A stretch of DNA of 64,000 nucleotides from positions 124,001 through 188,000 of the forward strand of contig NZ_SDEA01000001.1 of the NCBI RefSeq assembly GCF_004522155.1, given 5' to 3'. The notes beneath the pieces were generated by a model. It saw nothing but the letters and a program-made list of their open reading frames with translations. It had not been told where the DNA came from and ran no database searches. Shown piece after piece: positions 53,363-64,000 of this stretch; within the stretch, counting starts at the first letter, position 1, and each line of letters begins with the position of its first letter. The DNA is from Paracoccus luteus. GTDB lineage: Bacteria; Pseudomonadota; Alphaproteobacteria; Rhodobacterales; Rhodobacteraceae. The translations under genes were made by a program, and so were the position numbers.

Positions 53363-53764
53363 ATGATAAAACGCATCTTCACCGGCGCCCCTTCGGAAAA
53401 GCTGGCGGGCTATGCCAAGGCCGTGGTGGACGGAGCCACCGTCTATGTGTCCGGCACGACCGGCCGCGATCCGGCGACGACCGGCTTTCCGGCAGATCCG
53501 GCGCAGCAGGCCCGCAACGCTCTTGCCTCGATCGACACGGCGCTGCGCGAGGCGGGGGCCAGCCTTGCCGATGCGGTCGCGAGCCGTGTCTATGTTGCCG
53601 ACCGAGAGGCTGCCGAGGCCGTCACCCCGGTCCTGGGGGAAATCTTTGCGGACATCCGGCCGACCAGCACGTTTCTGATATGCCAGATTCCGGCCGAAGG
53701 GGCACGGGTGGAGATCGAGATTACCGCCTCGATGAACCGGAGGGCGGCGCCTGCGGCGGAATAG
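53363..53764 (+). CDS. RidA family enamine/imine deaminase
   Basis: A 133-residue protein of the RidA/YjgF family, which hydrolyses reactive enamine/imine intermediates from amino-acid oxidation. The conserved Arg is in ADAVASRVYVAD; the Glu/Ser loop is present in VEIEITAS. It lies 19 nt after permease 2. Its presence fits the FAD amine dehydrogenase that would make imines. Confidence 0.88.
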   Translation: MIKRIFTGAPSEKLAGYAKAVVDGATVYVSGTTGRDPATTGFPADPAQQARNALASIDTALREAGASLADAVASRVYVADREAAEAVTPVLGEIFADIRPTSTFLICQIPAEGARVEIEITASMNRRAAPAAE

Positions 53765-54188
53765 GACCGTGCGATGCCCGCCGACTGCGGGGCTGCCTGC
53801 TTCGCGCCGGCGGATCGCCTGCTTGAACCCTTGAACCGCCGATTGCATTGCTGGAGATGACGGGGATAACCGCCATTTTTGCTCTCAACCTTCGGCATCC
53901 GTCTACTAGCAACTTCTGTGGTTGCCGCCCATTGTGCAAGGGCCTCTGAGGTCTGGGCTGGGTGATCGAGCGCGGTCTTCTGTCAGGCCTGTTCATGCGG
54001 CACTTCGGAAGCCGCTGGCCGGGATGGTGATCAGCGAAGCGGGTCCACATCTGTGTCTCGAGCTCGAGTGCTCGCAGTTGCTAGCTGGTTTTCCCGATCC
54101 GGATCGTTTCGATCTTTTTGCCCATGAGGTCGTCGGCTTCTCGCACCTCCTTCACCGGTGTCGTCTGCTGTCGGTTGCGCTTGTCACG
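53765..54188. other. Gene-poor stretch at the right side of the catabolic island
   Basis: About 420 bases between RidA and the first IS remnant. No intact gene or clear family fragment is visible; short frames of mixed character only. Probably degraded mobile-element sequence. Confidence 0.35.
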
Positions 54189-55019
54189 CAACAGCAGGCG
54201 CCTGATGTCAGCCTGTCCGGCTTTCGTGATTCCCCCAAGCGTTCTTTGCCGCCGGATTACCGCTGACGTGGCACAAGTCCGAGCCAAGCGGGAAAGTCGC
54301 GTCCACGCCGAAAGGATTTCATGTCCGGTGCGAAGGCCTCGAAGGCCCATACCGTGATCGGACCGACACCCGGCAAGGTTTGCAGACGTTTCGCAGTTCC
54401 TGCGCTTTCAGCAAGCAGATGAGCTTTCTGGGTCCGTGCGTTAATGCGAGCCTATTTCTCCTCAATCTGCTGCAGAAGATCTCGGCATTCGTCATGCACC
54501 AGCAAAGGAAGCGTTCCGTCATCGGCCTCGAGAACAGCGGCAACGCGACTGATCTGCTCTATGCCTGCTGGAAGAACTTGGCCGAACTCGTAGAGAAGGG
54601 CGCCCAAGGCATTCACCAGCTCGGTCCTTTGATGCACGAGGCGCTCCTGGCCCGGAACAGTGCAGCCCGTGATTGCTGCTCCTCGGTCTTGGGCCGAACA
54701 AATCGCATCTCTGGTTGGCGCGCTGCAATGACGATCGCCGCCGCATCGGCTGCGTCGTTTTTCTGGCGCTTGACGAAGGGACGCACATACTGCGGAGGGA
54801 TCAACAGGATCTCGTGGCCAAGCTGCATCAGTTCACGTGCCCAGTAATGGGCGCTGCCGCAGGCTTCCATCGCCACCACAGCCGAGGGATGCCGCGACAT
54901 GAACCGCAGGAACTGGCCGCGAGGCAATTTCTTCCGGAATACCGGTCGACCGTCAGCTGCTGCACCGTGTAGCTGAAAACCGCCTTTGCCAGATCAACGC
55001 CGATGATCATGTCCGTCAT
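54189..55019 (-). pseudogene. IS110-family transposase remnant, frameshifted
   Basis: Minus-strand pieces of an IS110-type transposase occur in order. The N-terminus MTDMIIGVDLAKAVFSYTVQ begins at 55019. Then EACGSAHYWARELMQLGHE and QKNDAADAAAIVIAARQPEM follow in another frame, then HQRTELVNALGALLYEFGQV in a third, then PDMKSFRRGRDFPAWLGLVP. A stop interrupts before the final KERLGGITKAGQADIRRLLL. At least three frameshifts and stops make it non-functional. The DEDD-type catalytic residues are partly kept. Confidence 0.88.
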
Positions 55020-55117
55020 CTTGCCGCCCCTTCTCTGTTTCGTGGCAAAGAACAACCACTATGCTGGCACCTCTCGATGCCGTTTGGAGAGGGCGGCAAC
55101 CATCCCATCTGTATCGT

Positions 55118-55650
55118 TCAGCCGGCTTGGACGGCCCACGACTTCCGCGATCTGCATAGCGCGTTGGCGATGGTGACAAGCTTGCGGGCGACGGCTGTGA
55201 TGATGACCTTGTGCGGCTTGCCGGCTTTGCGCAGCCGCTGTGCGAAGGCTTTCAGTGTCGGGTTATGATGCGCGGCGACGAGTGCGGCCTGGAACATGAC
55301 ATGCCGCAAGGCACGTCTTCCACCGGCGATGGCGCGCTTTCCGCGGAGCACGCCGCTGCCATGGGCAATGGGCGCCAGCCCGGTAAGGGCAGCGGTCTGT
55401 GCCCCAGAGATGGCTCCCAGTTCGGGCATCTCGGCAAGCAGCATGGCACGGGCAACAGGGCCGATCCCGGGAATGGAGCGCAGGATGCAAGCGGTTTCGG
55501 CGAGCGTGCCATCGCTGGCGATCTCGCGGGCGATCCGCTCCTCCATCTCTGCGATCCGAGTATCGAGCAGCCTCTTCAGGTCGCTCAGTGTCAACTTCGC
55601 AGGGACTTGGGCCGATCGCCCGCAGACCTGGAATAAAGGTTGTCTGACGC
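55118..55650 (-). pseudogene. Second IS110-family transposase, 5'-truncated
   Basis: The C-terminal half of another IS110-type transposase. It reads LSDLKRLLDTRIAEMEERIA, then CILRSIPGIGPVARAMLLAE, GLAPIAHGSGVLRGKRAIAG and RALRHVMFQAALVAAHHN, ending KSWAVQAG. The Ser-containing catalytic GLAP motif is present. The N-terminal RuvC-like half is missing upstream of about 55640, so it is truncated. It is not the same element as the remnant at 54189-55019. Confidence 0.87.
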
Positions 55651-55703
55651 GGCAGACGCAACGGCCTGCCCGGAGCCCCCCAGCCGCGTGATGTCGGAAC
55701 AGT

Positions 55704-55727
55704 GTTCAAATCCTGTCCCCGCAACCA
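55704..55727 (+). repeat. Orphan 3' end of a tRNA, initiator-Met-like; candidate att site
   Basis: These 24 bases (GTTCAAATCC then TGTCCCCGCAACCA) match the T-loop, 3' acceptor strand and CCA of initiator tRNA-Met. No 5' half of the tRNA lies upstream. A tRNA 3'-end block without its gene is what integration of an element at a tRNA leaves at one border. The other border was not found in this window. Confidence 0.6.
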
Positions 55728-56001
55728 CTTACCTTGTCGACCCACACTGCATCCACCGGCCCGTACTCTCATGCGGAGAGATTCGCGTCTGCATCGAGTC
55801 AGAGTTCGCACTTCGGCTTGTTTTCCCGCTCACCTCGGACGCCGCCTGCTCGATCCGGCCTGAGCCGAAATCGCGCTACGGTAGCCGGCAGTACGCGTTC
55901 TTGTGCTTACAAAATGCTTAAACACGAAGGACTTGTCAGCCATGTAAGCAAAGGTTCTCCCGAAGGGAACTTTTTATATTATTCATCGATAAGAGAAAAT
56001 T
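55728..56001. other. Gap between tRNA scrap and tRNA-Gly
   Basis: About 270 bases with no supported gene. The last part (55910-56000) is AT-rich and carries the hairpin below. Confidence 0.35.
55954..55975 (+). terminator. Weak hairpin followed by five T
   Basis: GTTC(T)CC loops to GGGAAC with one bulge, then TTTTT at 55971-55975. It would stop rightward transcription from the remnant region. Short stem, so low confidence. Confidence 0.3.
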
Positions 56002-56076
56002 TGGAGCGGGCGATGAGATTCGAACTCACGACCCTAACCTTGGCAAGGTTATGCTCTACCCCTGAGCTACGCCCGC
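56002..56076 (-). tRNA. tRNA-Gly (anticodon GCC)
   Basis: Minus-strand 75 nt. Acceptor GCGGGCG pairs with CGCCCGC, D-arm GCTC/GAGC, anticodon arm TAACC-TTGCCAA-GGTTA with anticodon GCC, T-arm GTGAG-TTCGAAT-CTCAT, and the CCA end is encoded (TCCA). All stems are consistent. It decodes GGC/GGU. Confidence 0.97.
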
Positions 56077-56220
56077 GCTCCGTTCCGGTGGGCTGCCCCG
56101 CCGGTGACGGGGATTTAGACAACGGCGCGGGGGGGTGCAAGCGGAAAATCAGCCCGCCCCGGCAGTTTTCGCGCGTTGACAGCAGCGCCCCGGTCCGCAC
56201 CATGCCGTGCAGGAGAAAAC

Positions 56221-56844
56221 ATGTCCCGAAGCGATCCATTGACCGAGTTCGTCCACGCCGGGCTGGCGGCAGGCCGCGCCCCGCAGGATCTGCAGGCCGC
56301 GCTTGCCCGCGCGGGGTGGAGCGGGCGCGAGATCGCCGAGGGGCTGGACGCCTGGCTGCCGCCCGGCGACGGGCTGCCGCCGGTGCCCCGCCCGCGGCCG
56401 CATGTCTCGGCGCGCGATGCGGTCATCTATGGGCTGCTGTTCCTGACGCTGGGCGCGATCTGCTGGCATATCGGTGCGCTGGGCTTTGCCATCATCGACG
56501 CCCTGTGGCCCGAGCCGGGGGATTTCTACGCGCCGCCCCGCGCGTCGATGCGCTGGTCGGTCGCGGTGCTGATCGCCGCCGTGCCGCTGTTCTTGTGGCT
56601 GAACGCGCGCGTGACACGGGCGACGGGCGACGATCCGGGACGGCGGCGGTCGCTGGTGCGGCGCTGGTTCGCCGCCGTCACGCTGCTTTTGGCGGCGCTG
56701 GCGCTGATGTCGGATCTGGTGGCGGTCGTCTATGCGGTGCTGAACGGCGACCTGACGGCGCGGTTCGCCGCCAAGGCGGTGCTGATCGCGGTGCTGGGCG
56801 GCGTCGTCTTCGCGTGGTGGCGGGATGAGCTTGATGCCGGCTGA
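56221..56844 (+). CDS. DUF5671-like membrane protein
   Basis: A 207-residue protein. N-terminal helical bundle residues 1-50 (LTEFVHAGLAAGRAPQDLQA ALARAGW type), then four hydrophobic helices (VIYGLLFLTLGAICWHIGAL; WSVAVLIAAVPLFLWL; AAVTLLLAALALM; VLIAVLGGVVFAWW). This is the DUF5671 arrangement of unknown function. An AGGAG site precedes the ATG. It overlaps the next gene by 20 nt. Confidence 0.8.
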   Translation: MSRSDPLTEFVHAGLAAGRAPQDLQAALARAGWSGREIAEGLDAWLPPGDGLPPVPRPRPHVSARDAVIYGLLFLTLGAICWHIGALGFAIIDALWPEPGDFYAPPRASMRWSVAVLIAAVPLFLWLNARVTRATGDDPGRRRSLVRRWFAAVTLLLAALALMSDLVAVVYAVLNGDLTARFAAKAVLIAVLGGVVFAWWRDELDAG

Positions 56845-57313
56845 CCGCATCCGCACCCAGAAGGGCGCGACAATCGCCATCGCCGCCCTGGCGCTGCTGG
56901 CCGTGGTCGGCGGGCTGATGCTGGCCGGCGGTCCGGGCAGGGGCCGGGCCGAACGGCATGACGCCATCCGCGTGGATGACCTGCAGCAGCTGTCGGGCCA
57001 TGTCGCGTGCCTGTCCACCCGCGACGGCCGGATGCCGGCGGACCTTGCGGAAACCGCGGCGTGCCCCGGCCCCATCCGCCTTGCCGACCCGTTCACCGGC
57101 GCGCCCTATCGAATCGAGCCGCTGGAGGCCCGCAAGTTCCGCATCTGCGCGGGGTTCGAGCTGCCGCCCGACCCCGCGCCCCGGCGCTGGTCGGGGCAGG
57201 GCCGGGACGGCGACTGCATGGTGTTCGATCTGCCGCGTCCCGACGATCCCGCGCAGGCGACCGAGCCGCCGCCGGTCGATCAGGTCGAGAACGCCCCCGC
57301 CGCAGGCCCCTGA
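56825..57313 (+). CDS. Small membrane-anchored hypothetical protein
   Basis: A 162-residue protein with one N-terminal transmembrane helix (IAIAALALLAVVGGLMLAGG) preceded by MSLMPADRIRTQKG, and an outside domain with several Cys pairs (CLSTRDG, CPGPI, CAGFE, CMVFD). The shape (short basic head, hydrophobic helix, exposed Cys-rich domain) recalls pseudopilins but no processing motif is firm. It overlaps the DUF5671 gene (20 nt) and convergently overlaps the OsmC gene by 34 nt. Confidence 0.65.
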   Translation: MSLMPADRIRTQKGATIAIAALALLAVVGGLMLAGGPGRGRAERHDAIRVDDLQQLSGHVACLSTRDGRMPADLAETAACPGPIRLADPFTGAPYRIEPLEARKFRICAGFELPPDPAPRRWSGQGRDGDCMVFDLPRPDDPAQATEPPPVDQVENAPAAGP

Positions 57314-57714
57314 GCCAGCGCAATCGTGACCGGAACGCCGCGCGCCAGCGAGTTGCTGACCATGCAGCTGCCCCGCGCCTCGTCGACGATTTCGGCCGGG
57401 TCGGACCCGTCCGCCAGCGTGCAGCGCACGGTCATCGCGGCGGCGGTGGCCAGCAGCGGCTCGCCCTCCAGCGTCAGCGCCACGTCGACCTGAACCGTGT
57501 CCAGCGTCACCCCGCGCCGCCGCGCGACATAGCGCAGGTCGTTGCAGAAGCATCCGCCGATGGCCAGCGCCAGCAGCTCGGCCCCGTTGAAGCCCAGCCC
57601 CATGCCGCCCGCCTTGCCCGGTGGCCGGTCCACCACCATCGTGTGGCTGCCGGCCCAACCCAGCGCCGCGCCGGTTCCGGCGACATTGCGCAGCGCGACA
57701 TCGACCTGCGGCAT
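57280..57714 (-). CDS. OsmC/Ohr family protein
   Basis: A 144-residue OsmC-like hydroperoxide-stress protein. One conserved Cys is in AIGGCFCNDLRYVARRRG and the second in RGSCMVSNSL, matching the OsmC two-Cys pattern. Start at 57714 is chosen because AGAAGGA precedes it; an upstream Met at 57774 is less supported. Its 3' end overlaps the convergent gene. Confidence 0.85.
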   Translation of the reverse strand: MPQVDVALRNVAGTGAALGWAGSHTMVVDRPPGKAGGMGLGFNGAELLALAIGGCFCNDLRYVARRRGVTLDTVQVDVALTLEGEPLLATAAAMTVRCTLADGSDPAEIVDEARGSCMVSNSLARGVPVTIALAQGPAAGAFST

Positions 57715-57800
57715 GGGCGCGTCCTTCTGACCGGCCTTGCCGCGCAGCATAAAGCCCCCAGGCCCCGCCTCCAAAGGGAATCGGCGGGGGGGCCGCGCGC

Positions 57801-60800
57801 CTAGTCCAACTCGACCATCAGATCCTTGGCGTCGATCTGCTGGCCCGGCGCGACGTGGACCGCCTTCACGACAGCCTCGCGGTCGGCGTGGATGCCGGTT
57901 TCCATCTTCATCGCCTCGATGGTCAGCAGCAGGTCGCCCGCCTTGACCTTTTGCCCGGTCTGCACCGCGACCGTCGCCACGACCCCCGGCATCGGCGCGC
58001 CGATGTGGTCGGGGTTGGCGGCGTCCGCCTTGGGGCGCGCGGTGCTGGTCGCGCGGGCGGCGCGGTTGGGGATGCGCACCGACCGGGGCTGGCCGTTCAG
58101 TTCAAAGAACACCTTGGCGTCGCCCGCGTCGTCGGTTTCCCCCAACGTCAGCATGCGGATTTCCAGCGTCTTGCCGGGGTCGATCTCGACGCTGATCTCC
58201 TCGCCCGGCTCCATCCCGTAAAAGAACGCGCGGGTCGGCAGGGTGCGCACCGGGCCATAGACCTTGTGGCGTTCGGCATAGTCCGAGAACACCTTGGGAT
58301 ACATCAGCCAGCCGTTGAAATCCTCGTCGTCCAGCCGGATGTCCAGCTTCGCCTCGGCCCCGGCGCGGGCGCTGGCCAGGTCGACGGGGGCGAGATGCGC
58401 GCCGGGACGGTCGGTGGTCGGCGTCTCGCCCTTCAGCACCTTCCTTTGCAGCGCGGGCGGCCAGCCGCCGGGGGGCTGGCCCAGGTTGCCGCGCATCATG
58501 TCCACGACCGATTCGGGAAACGCCACCTCGACCGCGGGGTCGGCGACCTGCGCGGGCGTCAGCCCTTGGGCCACCATCATCAGCGCCATGTCGCCCACCA
58601 CCTTGGAACTGGGCGTGACCTTGACGATGTCGCCGAACAGCCGGTTCGCGTCGGCATAGGCCTGCGCGACCTGGTGCCAGCGATCCTCAAGCCCCAGCGA
58701 GCGGGCCTGCGCCTTGAGGTTGGTGAACTGCCCGCCCGGCATCTCGTGCAGGTAAACCTCGGACGCGGGGGCGCGCGATCCCGCCTCGAAGGCGCAATAC
58801 TGGTCGCGCACCCGTTCCCAGTAATTCGAGATCTCGCGGACCCTGCCAAGGTCCAGCCCGGTGGCGCGCGGCGTGTTTTCCATCGCGGCCACGATGGACC
58901 CCAGGCACGGCTGCGAGGTGCCGCCGGAAAACGCGTCCATCGCCGCGTCCACGCAGGCCACGCCGGATTCGGCCGCGGCCAGCACCGTCGCCCCCGCGAC
59001 GCCGCTGGTGTCATGTGTGTGGAAATGGATCGGCAATCCGACCTCGTCCCGCAGCGCGGTGAACAGCGCGCGGGCGGCGGCGGGCTTCAGCAGGCCCGCC
59101 ATGTCCTTGACGCCCAGCACATGCGCGCCCGCCTCGCGCAGCGCGGTGCCCATATCGACGTAATAGCGCAGGTCGTATTTCGCCCGGTCCGGGTCCAGCA
59201 GGTCGCCGGTATAGCAGATCGCGCCCTCGCACAGCTTGTTCGCGTCGATCACCGCGTCCATCGCCACGCGCATGTTCTCGACCCAGTTCAGGCTGTCGAA
59301 GACGCGGAACACGTCCACGCCCGACTTGGCCGCCTGGGCCACGAAGCTTTGCACGACATTGTCGGGATAGTTGGTATAGCCGACGCCGTTCGAGGCGCGC
59401 AGCAGCATCTGGGTCATGATGTTGGGCATCCGCGCGCGGATGTCGCGCAGCCGCTGCCAGGGGCATTCCTGAAGAAAGCGATAGGCCACGTCGAAGGTGG
59501 CGCCGCCCCAGCATTCGACGCTGAACAGCTGCGGCAGGTTCGCGGCATAGGCGGGCGCCACGCGGATCATGTCGATCGATCGCATCCGCGTCGCCAGCAG
59601 CGACTGGTGCCCGTCGCGCATGGTGGTGTCGGTCAAAAGCAGCCGCGTCTGGCGGCCCATCCAGTCGGCCACCGCCTGCGGGCCGTCGCGGTCCAGCATC
59701 TGGCGCGTGCCCTCGGGCGGGTCATGGCGGGGGGCGGGGGGCACGGGCGCGCGGGCCTCGGCCGGGCGGGCGCGGCCCGCAGTTTCCGGGTGCCCGTTCA
59801 CGGTGATGTCGGCCAGATAGGTCAGGATCCGGGTCGCGCGGTCCTGACGGGGGCGGAAGTCGAACAGCTCGGGCGTGGTGTCGATGAACTTGGTCGTTGC
59901 CCGGTCCGACAGGAAGGTCGGGTGTTTCAGCAGGTTGATGACAAAGTCGATGTTGGTGGACACGCCGCGCACCCGGAACTCGCGCAGCGCCCGGTCCATG
60001 CGGCGGATCGCGGCGTCCGGCGTCTGCGCCCAGGCCGTGACCTTGACCAGCAGCGAATCATAGAACCGGGTGATGACCGCGCCCGCATAGGCGGTGCCGC
60101 CGTCCAGGCGGATGCCGTTCCCCGTCGCGCTGCGATAGGCGGTGATGCGGCCATAATCGGGGATGAAGTTGTTCTGCGGGTCTTCGGTCGTGACCCGGCA
60201 TTGGATCGCGTGGCCCGACAGCGTGATCGCGTCCTGCGAGGGCATGCCGGTCGCCTCGGCCAGGGACGCCCCTTCGGCGATGCGGATCTGGGCCTGCACG
60301 ATGTCGATGCCGGTGACTTCCTCGGTCACGGTATGCTCGACCTGGACGCGCGGGTTCACCTCGATGAAATAGAACGCGCCCGAATCGATGTCCTGCAGGA
60401 ACTCGACCGTGCCGGCGTTGCGATAGCCGACGGCCTGCCCGATCCGCAGCGCCAGCCCGCAGACCTCGGCCCGCTGATCGTCCGACAGATACGGCGCAGG
60501 CGCGCGCTCGACGACCTTCTGGTTGCGCCGCTGCACGGTGCAGTCGCGTTCAAAAAGGTGGTAAAGGCCCCCGTGCGCGTCGCCCAAGAGCTGCACCTCG
60601 ACGTGGCGGGCGCGCTGGATCATCTTTTCCAGATAGCCCTCGCCGTTGCCGAACGCCGCCTCGGCCTCGCGGCGCCCCTCGCGCACCTTTTCAGGCAGTT
60701 CGGCGGCCGACAGGATCGGCCGCATCCCGCGCCCGCCGCCGCCCCAGCTGGCCTTCAGCATCAAGGGATAGCCGATGGCCCCGGCCTCGGCCCGGATGGC

Positions 60801-61229
60801 GTCCATGTCGTCGCCCAGCACCTCGGTCGCCGGGATCACCGGGACGCCCGCGGCGATCGCCACGCGCCGGGCGCTGGCCTTGTCGCCAAGCGCCCGCATC
60901 GTCTCGGCCGTCGGCCCGATGAAGGCGATGCCGGCGGCGGTGCAGGCGTCCACAAAGTCGGGGTTTTCCGACAGCAGCCCATAGCCCGGGTGGATCGCGT
61001 CGGCCCCGCTTTCGCGCGCCACGCGGATGATGTCCGCAATCGACAGATAGGCCGCGACCGGTCCCAGCCCCGCGCCGATGCGATACGCCTCGTCCGCCTT
61101 GAAGCGGTGCAGGCTCAGCTTGTCCTCCTCGGCATAGACGGCGACGGTGCGCTTGCCCATTTCGTTGGCGGCGCGCAGCACCCGGATCGCGATTTCGCCG
61201 CGGTTGGCGACAAGGATCTTGTGGAACAT
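57801..61229 (-). CDS. pyc: Pyruvate carboxylase
   Basis: A 1142-residue anaplerotic enzyme that carboxylates pyruvate to oxaloacetate with ATP, bicarbonate and biotin. Biotin carboxylase domain residues 1-450 (ATP-grasp KASWGGGGRGMRP, EVNPRVQVEHTVTEE), carboxyltransferase domain about 535-820 (DTTMRDGHQSLLATRMR, FHTHDTSG with metal ligands), tetramerisation domain, and biotinyl domain with EAMKMETG carrying biotin-Lys1108. Length and order are those of the single-chain type. Monocistronic. Confidence 0.97.
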   Translation of the reverse strand: MFHKILVANRGEIAIRVLRAANEMGKRTVAVYAEEDKLSLHRFKADEAYRIGAGLGPVAAYLSIADIIRVARESGADAIHPGYGLLSENPDFVDACTAAGIAFIGPTAETMRALGDKASARRVAIAAGVPVIPATEVLGDDMDAIRAEAGAIGYPLMLKASWGGGGRGMRPILSAAELPEKVREGRREAEAAFGNGEGYLEKMIQRARHVEVQLLGDAHGGLYHLFERDCTVQRRNQKVVERAPAPYLSDDQRAEVCGLALRIGQAVGYRNAGTVEFLQDIDSGAFYFIEVNPRVQVEHTVTEEVTGIDIVQAQIRIAEGASLAEATGMPSQDAITLSGHAIQCRVTTEDPQNNFIPDYGRITAYRSATGNGIRLDGGTAYAGAVITRFYDSLLVKVTAWAQTPDAAIRRMDRALREFRVRGVSTNIDFVINLLKHPTFLSDRATTKFIDTTPELFDFRPRQDRATRILTYLADITVNGHPETAGRARPAEARAPVPPAPRHDPPEGTRQMLDRDGPQAVADWMGRQTRLLLTDTTMRDGHQSLLATRMRSIDMIRVAPAYAANLPQLFSVECWGGATFDVAYRFLQECPWQRLRDIRARMPNIMTQMLLRASNGVGYTNYPDNVVQSFVAQAAKSGVDVFRVFDSLNWVENMRVAMDAVIDANKLCEGAICYTGDLLDPDRAKYDLRYYVDMGTALREAGAHVLGVKDMAGLLKPAAARALFTALRDEVGLPIHFHTHDTSGVAGATVLAAAESGVACVDAAMDAFSGGTSQPCLGSIVAAMENTPRATGLDLGRVREISNYWERVRDQYCAFEAGSRAPASEVYLHEMPGGQFTNLKAQARSLGLEDRWHQVAQAYADANRLFGDIVKVTPSSKVVGDMALMMVAQGLTPAQVADPAVEVAFPESVVDMMRGNLGQPPGGWPPALQRKVLKGETPTTDRPGAHLAPVDLASARAGAEAKLDIRLDDEDFNGWLMYPKVFSDYAERHKVYGPVRTLPTRAFFYGMEPGEEISVEIDPGKTLEIRMLTLGETDDAGDAKVFFELNGQPRSVRIPNRAARATSTARPKADAANPDHIGAPMPGVVATVAVQTGQKVKAGDLLLTIEAMKMETGIHADREAVVKAVHVAPGQQIDAKDLMVELD

Positions 61230-61300
61230 CGGTCCCCCCCGAAGGATTTCGGCGGCACCTTTCAGCAGCCTTTGGCTAAGTGCAAGCGCGACAAAGGCGT

Positions 61301-61750
61301 CTAGCGACGCGCCGCGAAAAAGCCCCGCAGCAACCCGGCCGATTCCCGCACCGCGATGCCGTCATAAACGACGGGGCGGTGATGGCATTGCGGATGGTCG
61401 AAGACCCGCGCGCCATGCGCCACGCCGCCCATGCGGGGATCGGGCGCGCCGTAATACAGCGTGGCGATCCGGGCGGCCGAGATGGCGGCCGCGCACATCG
61501 GGCAGGGTTCCAGCGTCACCCACAGCGCATGGCCCGGCAGCCGTTCCGACCCGGCGGCGGCGCAGGCGGCGCGCAGGGCCAGGATCTCGGCGTGCGCGGT
61601 GGGGTCCGACAATTCGCGCGTGCGGTTGCCGGCGGCGGCGGCGACGCGCCCGGCCGGGTCCACGACGACCGCGCCCACCGGCACCTCGCCCCTGTGGGCC
61701 GCGGCACGCGCCTGGGCCAGCGCCTCGTCCATGTGGCTGCGGAATGTCAT
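61301..61750 (-). CDS. tadA: tRNA-specific adenosine deaminase (TadA-like nucleoside deaminase)
   Basis: A 149-residue zinc deaminase. TadA converts A34 of tRNA-Arg(ACG) to inosine. The zinc ligands and acid are His53-Ala-Glu55 in TAHAEI and Cys83/Cys86 in LEPCPMC. Divergent from the rluB-like gene, a pairing seen in other Rhodobacteraceae. Start at MTFRSHMD. TadA is the usual single essential member; other cytosine-deaminase family members are a less likely alternative. Confidence 0.92.
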   Translation of the reverse strand: MTFRSHMDEALAQARAAAHRGEVPVGAVVVDPAGRVAAAAGNRTRELSDPTAHAEILALRAACAAAGSERLPGHALWVTLEPCPMCAAAISAARIATLYYGAPDPRMGGVAHGARVFDHPQCHHRPVVYDGIAVRESAGLLRGFFAARR

Positions 61751-61859
61751 GGCCCGGTCCTGCACCGGCGCGCGGGATGGCGCAAGAACCGCTTTCGCCC
61801 CCGCCGCGTTGGGCGTAACAGGGCCGCTTGCCACCGCAGCGACTGCGAAGGAGATCGCG
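61751..61859. promoter_or_regulatory. Divergent promoter region tadA / rluB-like
   Basis: 109 bases carrying both promoters and a GAAGGAGA ribosome site ahead of the rightward ATG at 61860. No clear operator. Confidence 0.45.

Positions 61860-64000
<2,141 letters not shown>

Noticed and set aside
55660..55730. Complete tRNA gene at the tRNA-like 3' end
   Set aside because: No matching acceptor 5' strand, D-arm or anticodon arm can be found upstream. Only the T-loop to CCA portion matches.

Overview
The window looks like the chromosome of a high-GC alphaproteobacterium of the Rhodobacteraceae, most probably Paracoccus or a close relative. The evidence is the fabA-fabB pair, an infC gene with a non-AUG start, a dut-moeB/hesA-like pair, pyruvate carboxylase, an RluB-type pseudouridine synthase, and a fragment resembling the denitrification protein NosR. 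The genus is inferred from gene content and protein style, not from a marker alignment.

Layout. 1-10.2 kb is mostly core: fabB (cut by the left edge)-fabA, a glycosyltransferase-like gene coupled to an Ala-rich membrane-anchored protein, infC with its terminator, a nosR-like scrap, a 2-hydroxyacid dehydrogenase divergent from an SH3-domain protein, a lipoprotein behind an M3 oligopeptidase, and a MoeB/ThiF-like E1 enzyme behind dUTPase. 11-25.3 kb is an accessory block of two divergent operons. The leftward one has three unrecognised proteins, a DMATS-like aromatic prenyltransferase and a squalene-cyclase-like toroid protein. The rightward one has a protease-fold protein lacking its catalytic residues, a beta-propeller/peptidoglycan-binding protein, a 55-residue Cys-rich peptide, a RoxA-like di-heme cytochrome c lipoprotein, a cytochrome P450, a GH19 lysozyme/chitinase fused to a V8-like protease, and a second serine protease. 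This is the best candidate in the window for an undescribed system.

26.5-53.8 kb is an amino-acid catabolic block with looser base composition: a polar-amino-acid ABC transporter with a DadA-like FAD enzyme; hutF, hutIHGUD and hutC for histidine breakdown; a GntR-led operon (ubiD, ubiX, a racemase-like gene and a three-subunit FAD/2Fe-2S dehydrogenase); and a divergent operon (aldehyde dehydrogenase, ThDP decarboxylase, spermidine/putrescine-type ABC transporter, RidA). Read together, the last two suggest uptake of an amino acid or opine, conversion of stereochemistry, oxidation to a 2-oxo acid, decarboxylation to an aldehyde and oxidation to an acid, with UbiD/UbiX adding or removing an aromatic carboxyl group. 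A decamer shared by the GntR gene and the first transporter links the two.

53.8-55.7 kb holds decayed IS110-type elements and a tRNA 3'-end scrap, which looks like an island border. 56-64 kb returns to core genes: tRNA-Gly(GCC), a DUF5671-like membrane protein, an OsmC protein, pyruvate carboxylase, tadA, and an rluB-like gene whose N-terminal half contains 255 consecutive GAC (Asp) codons.
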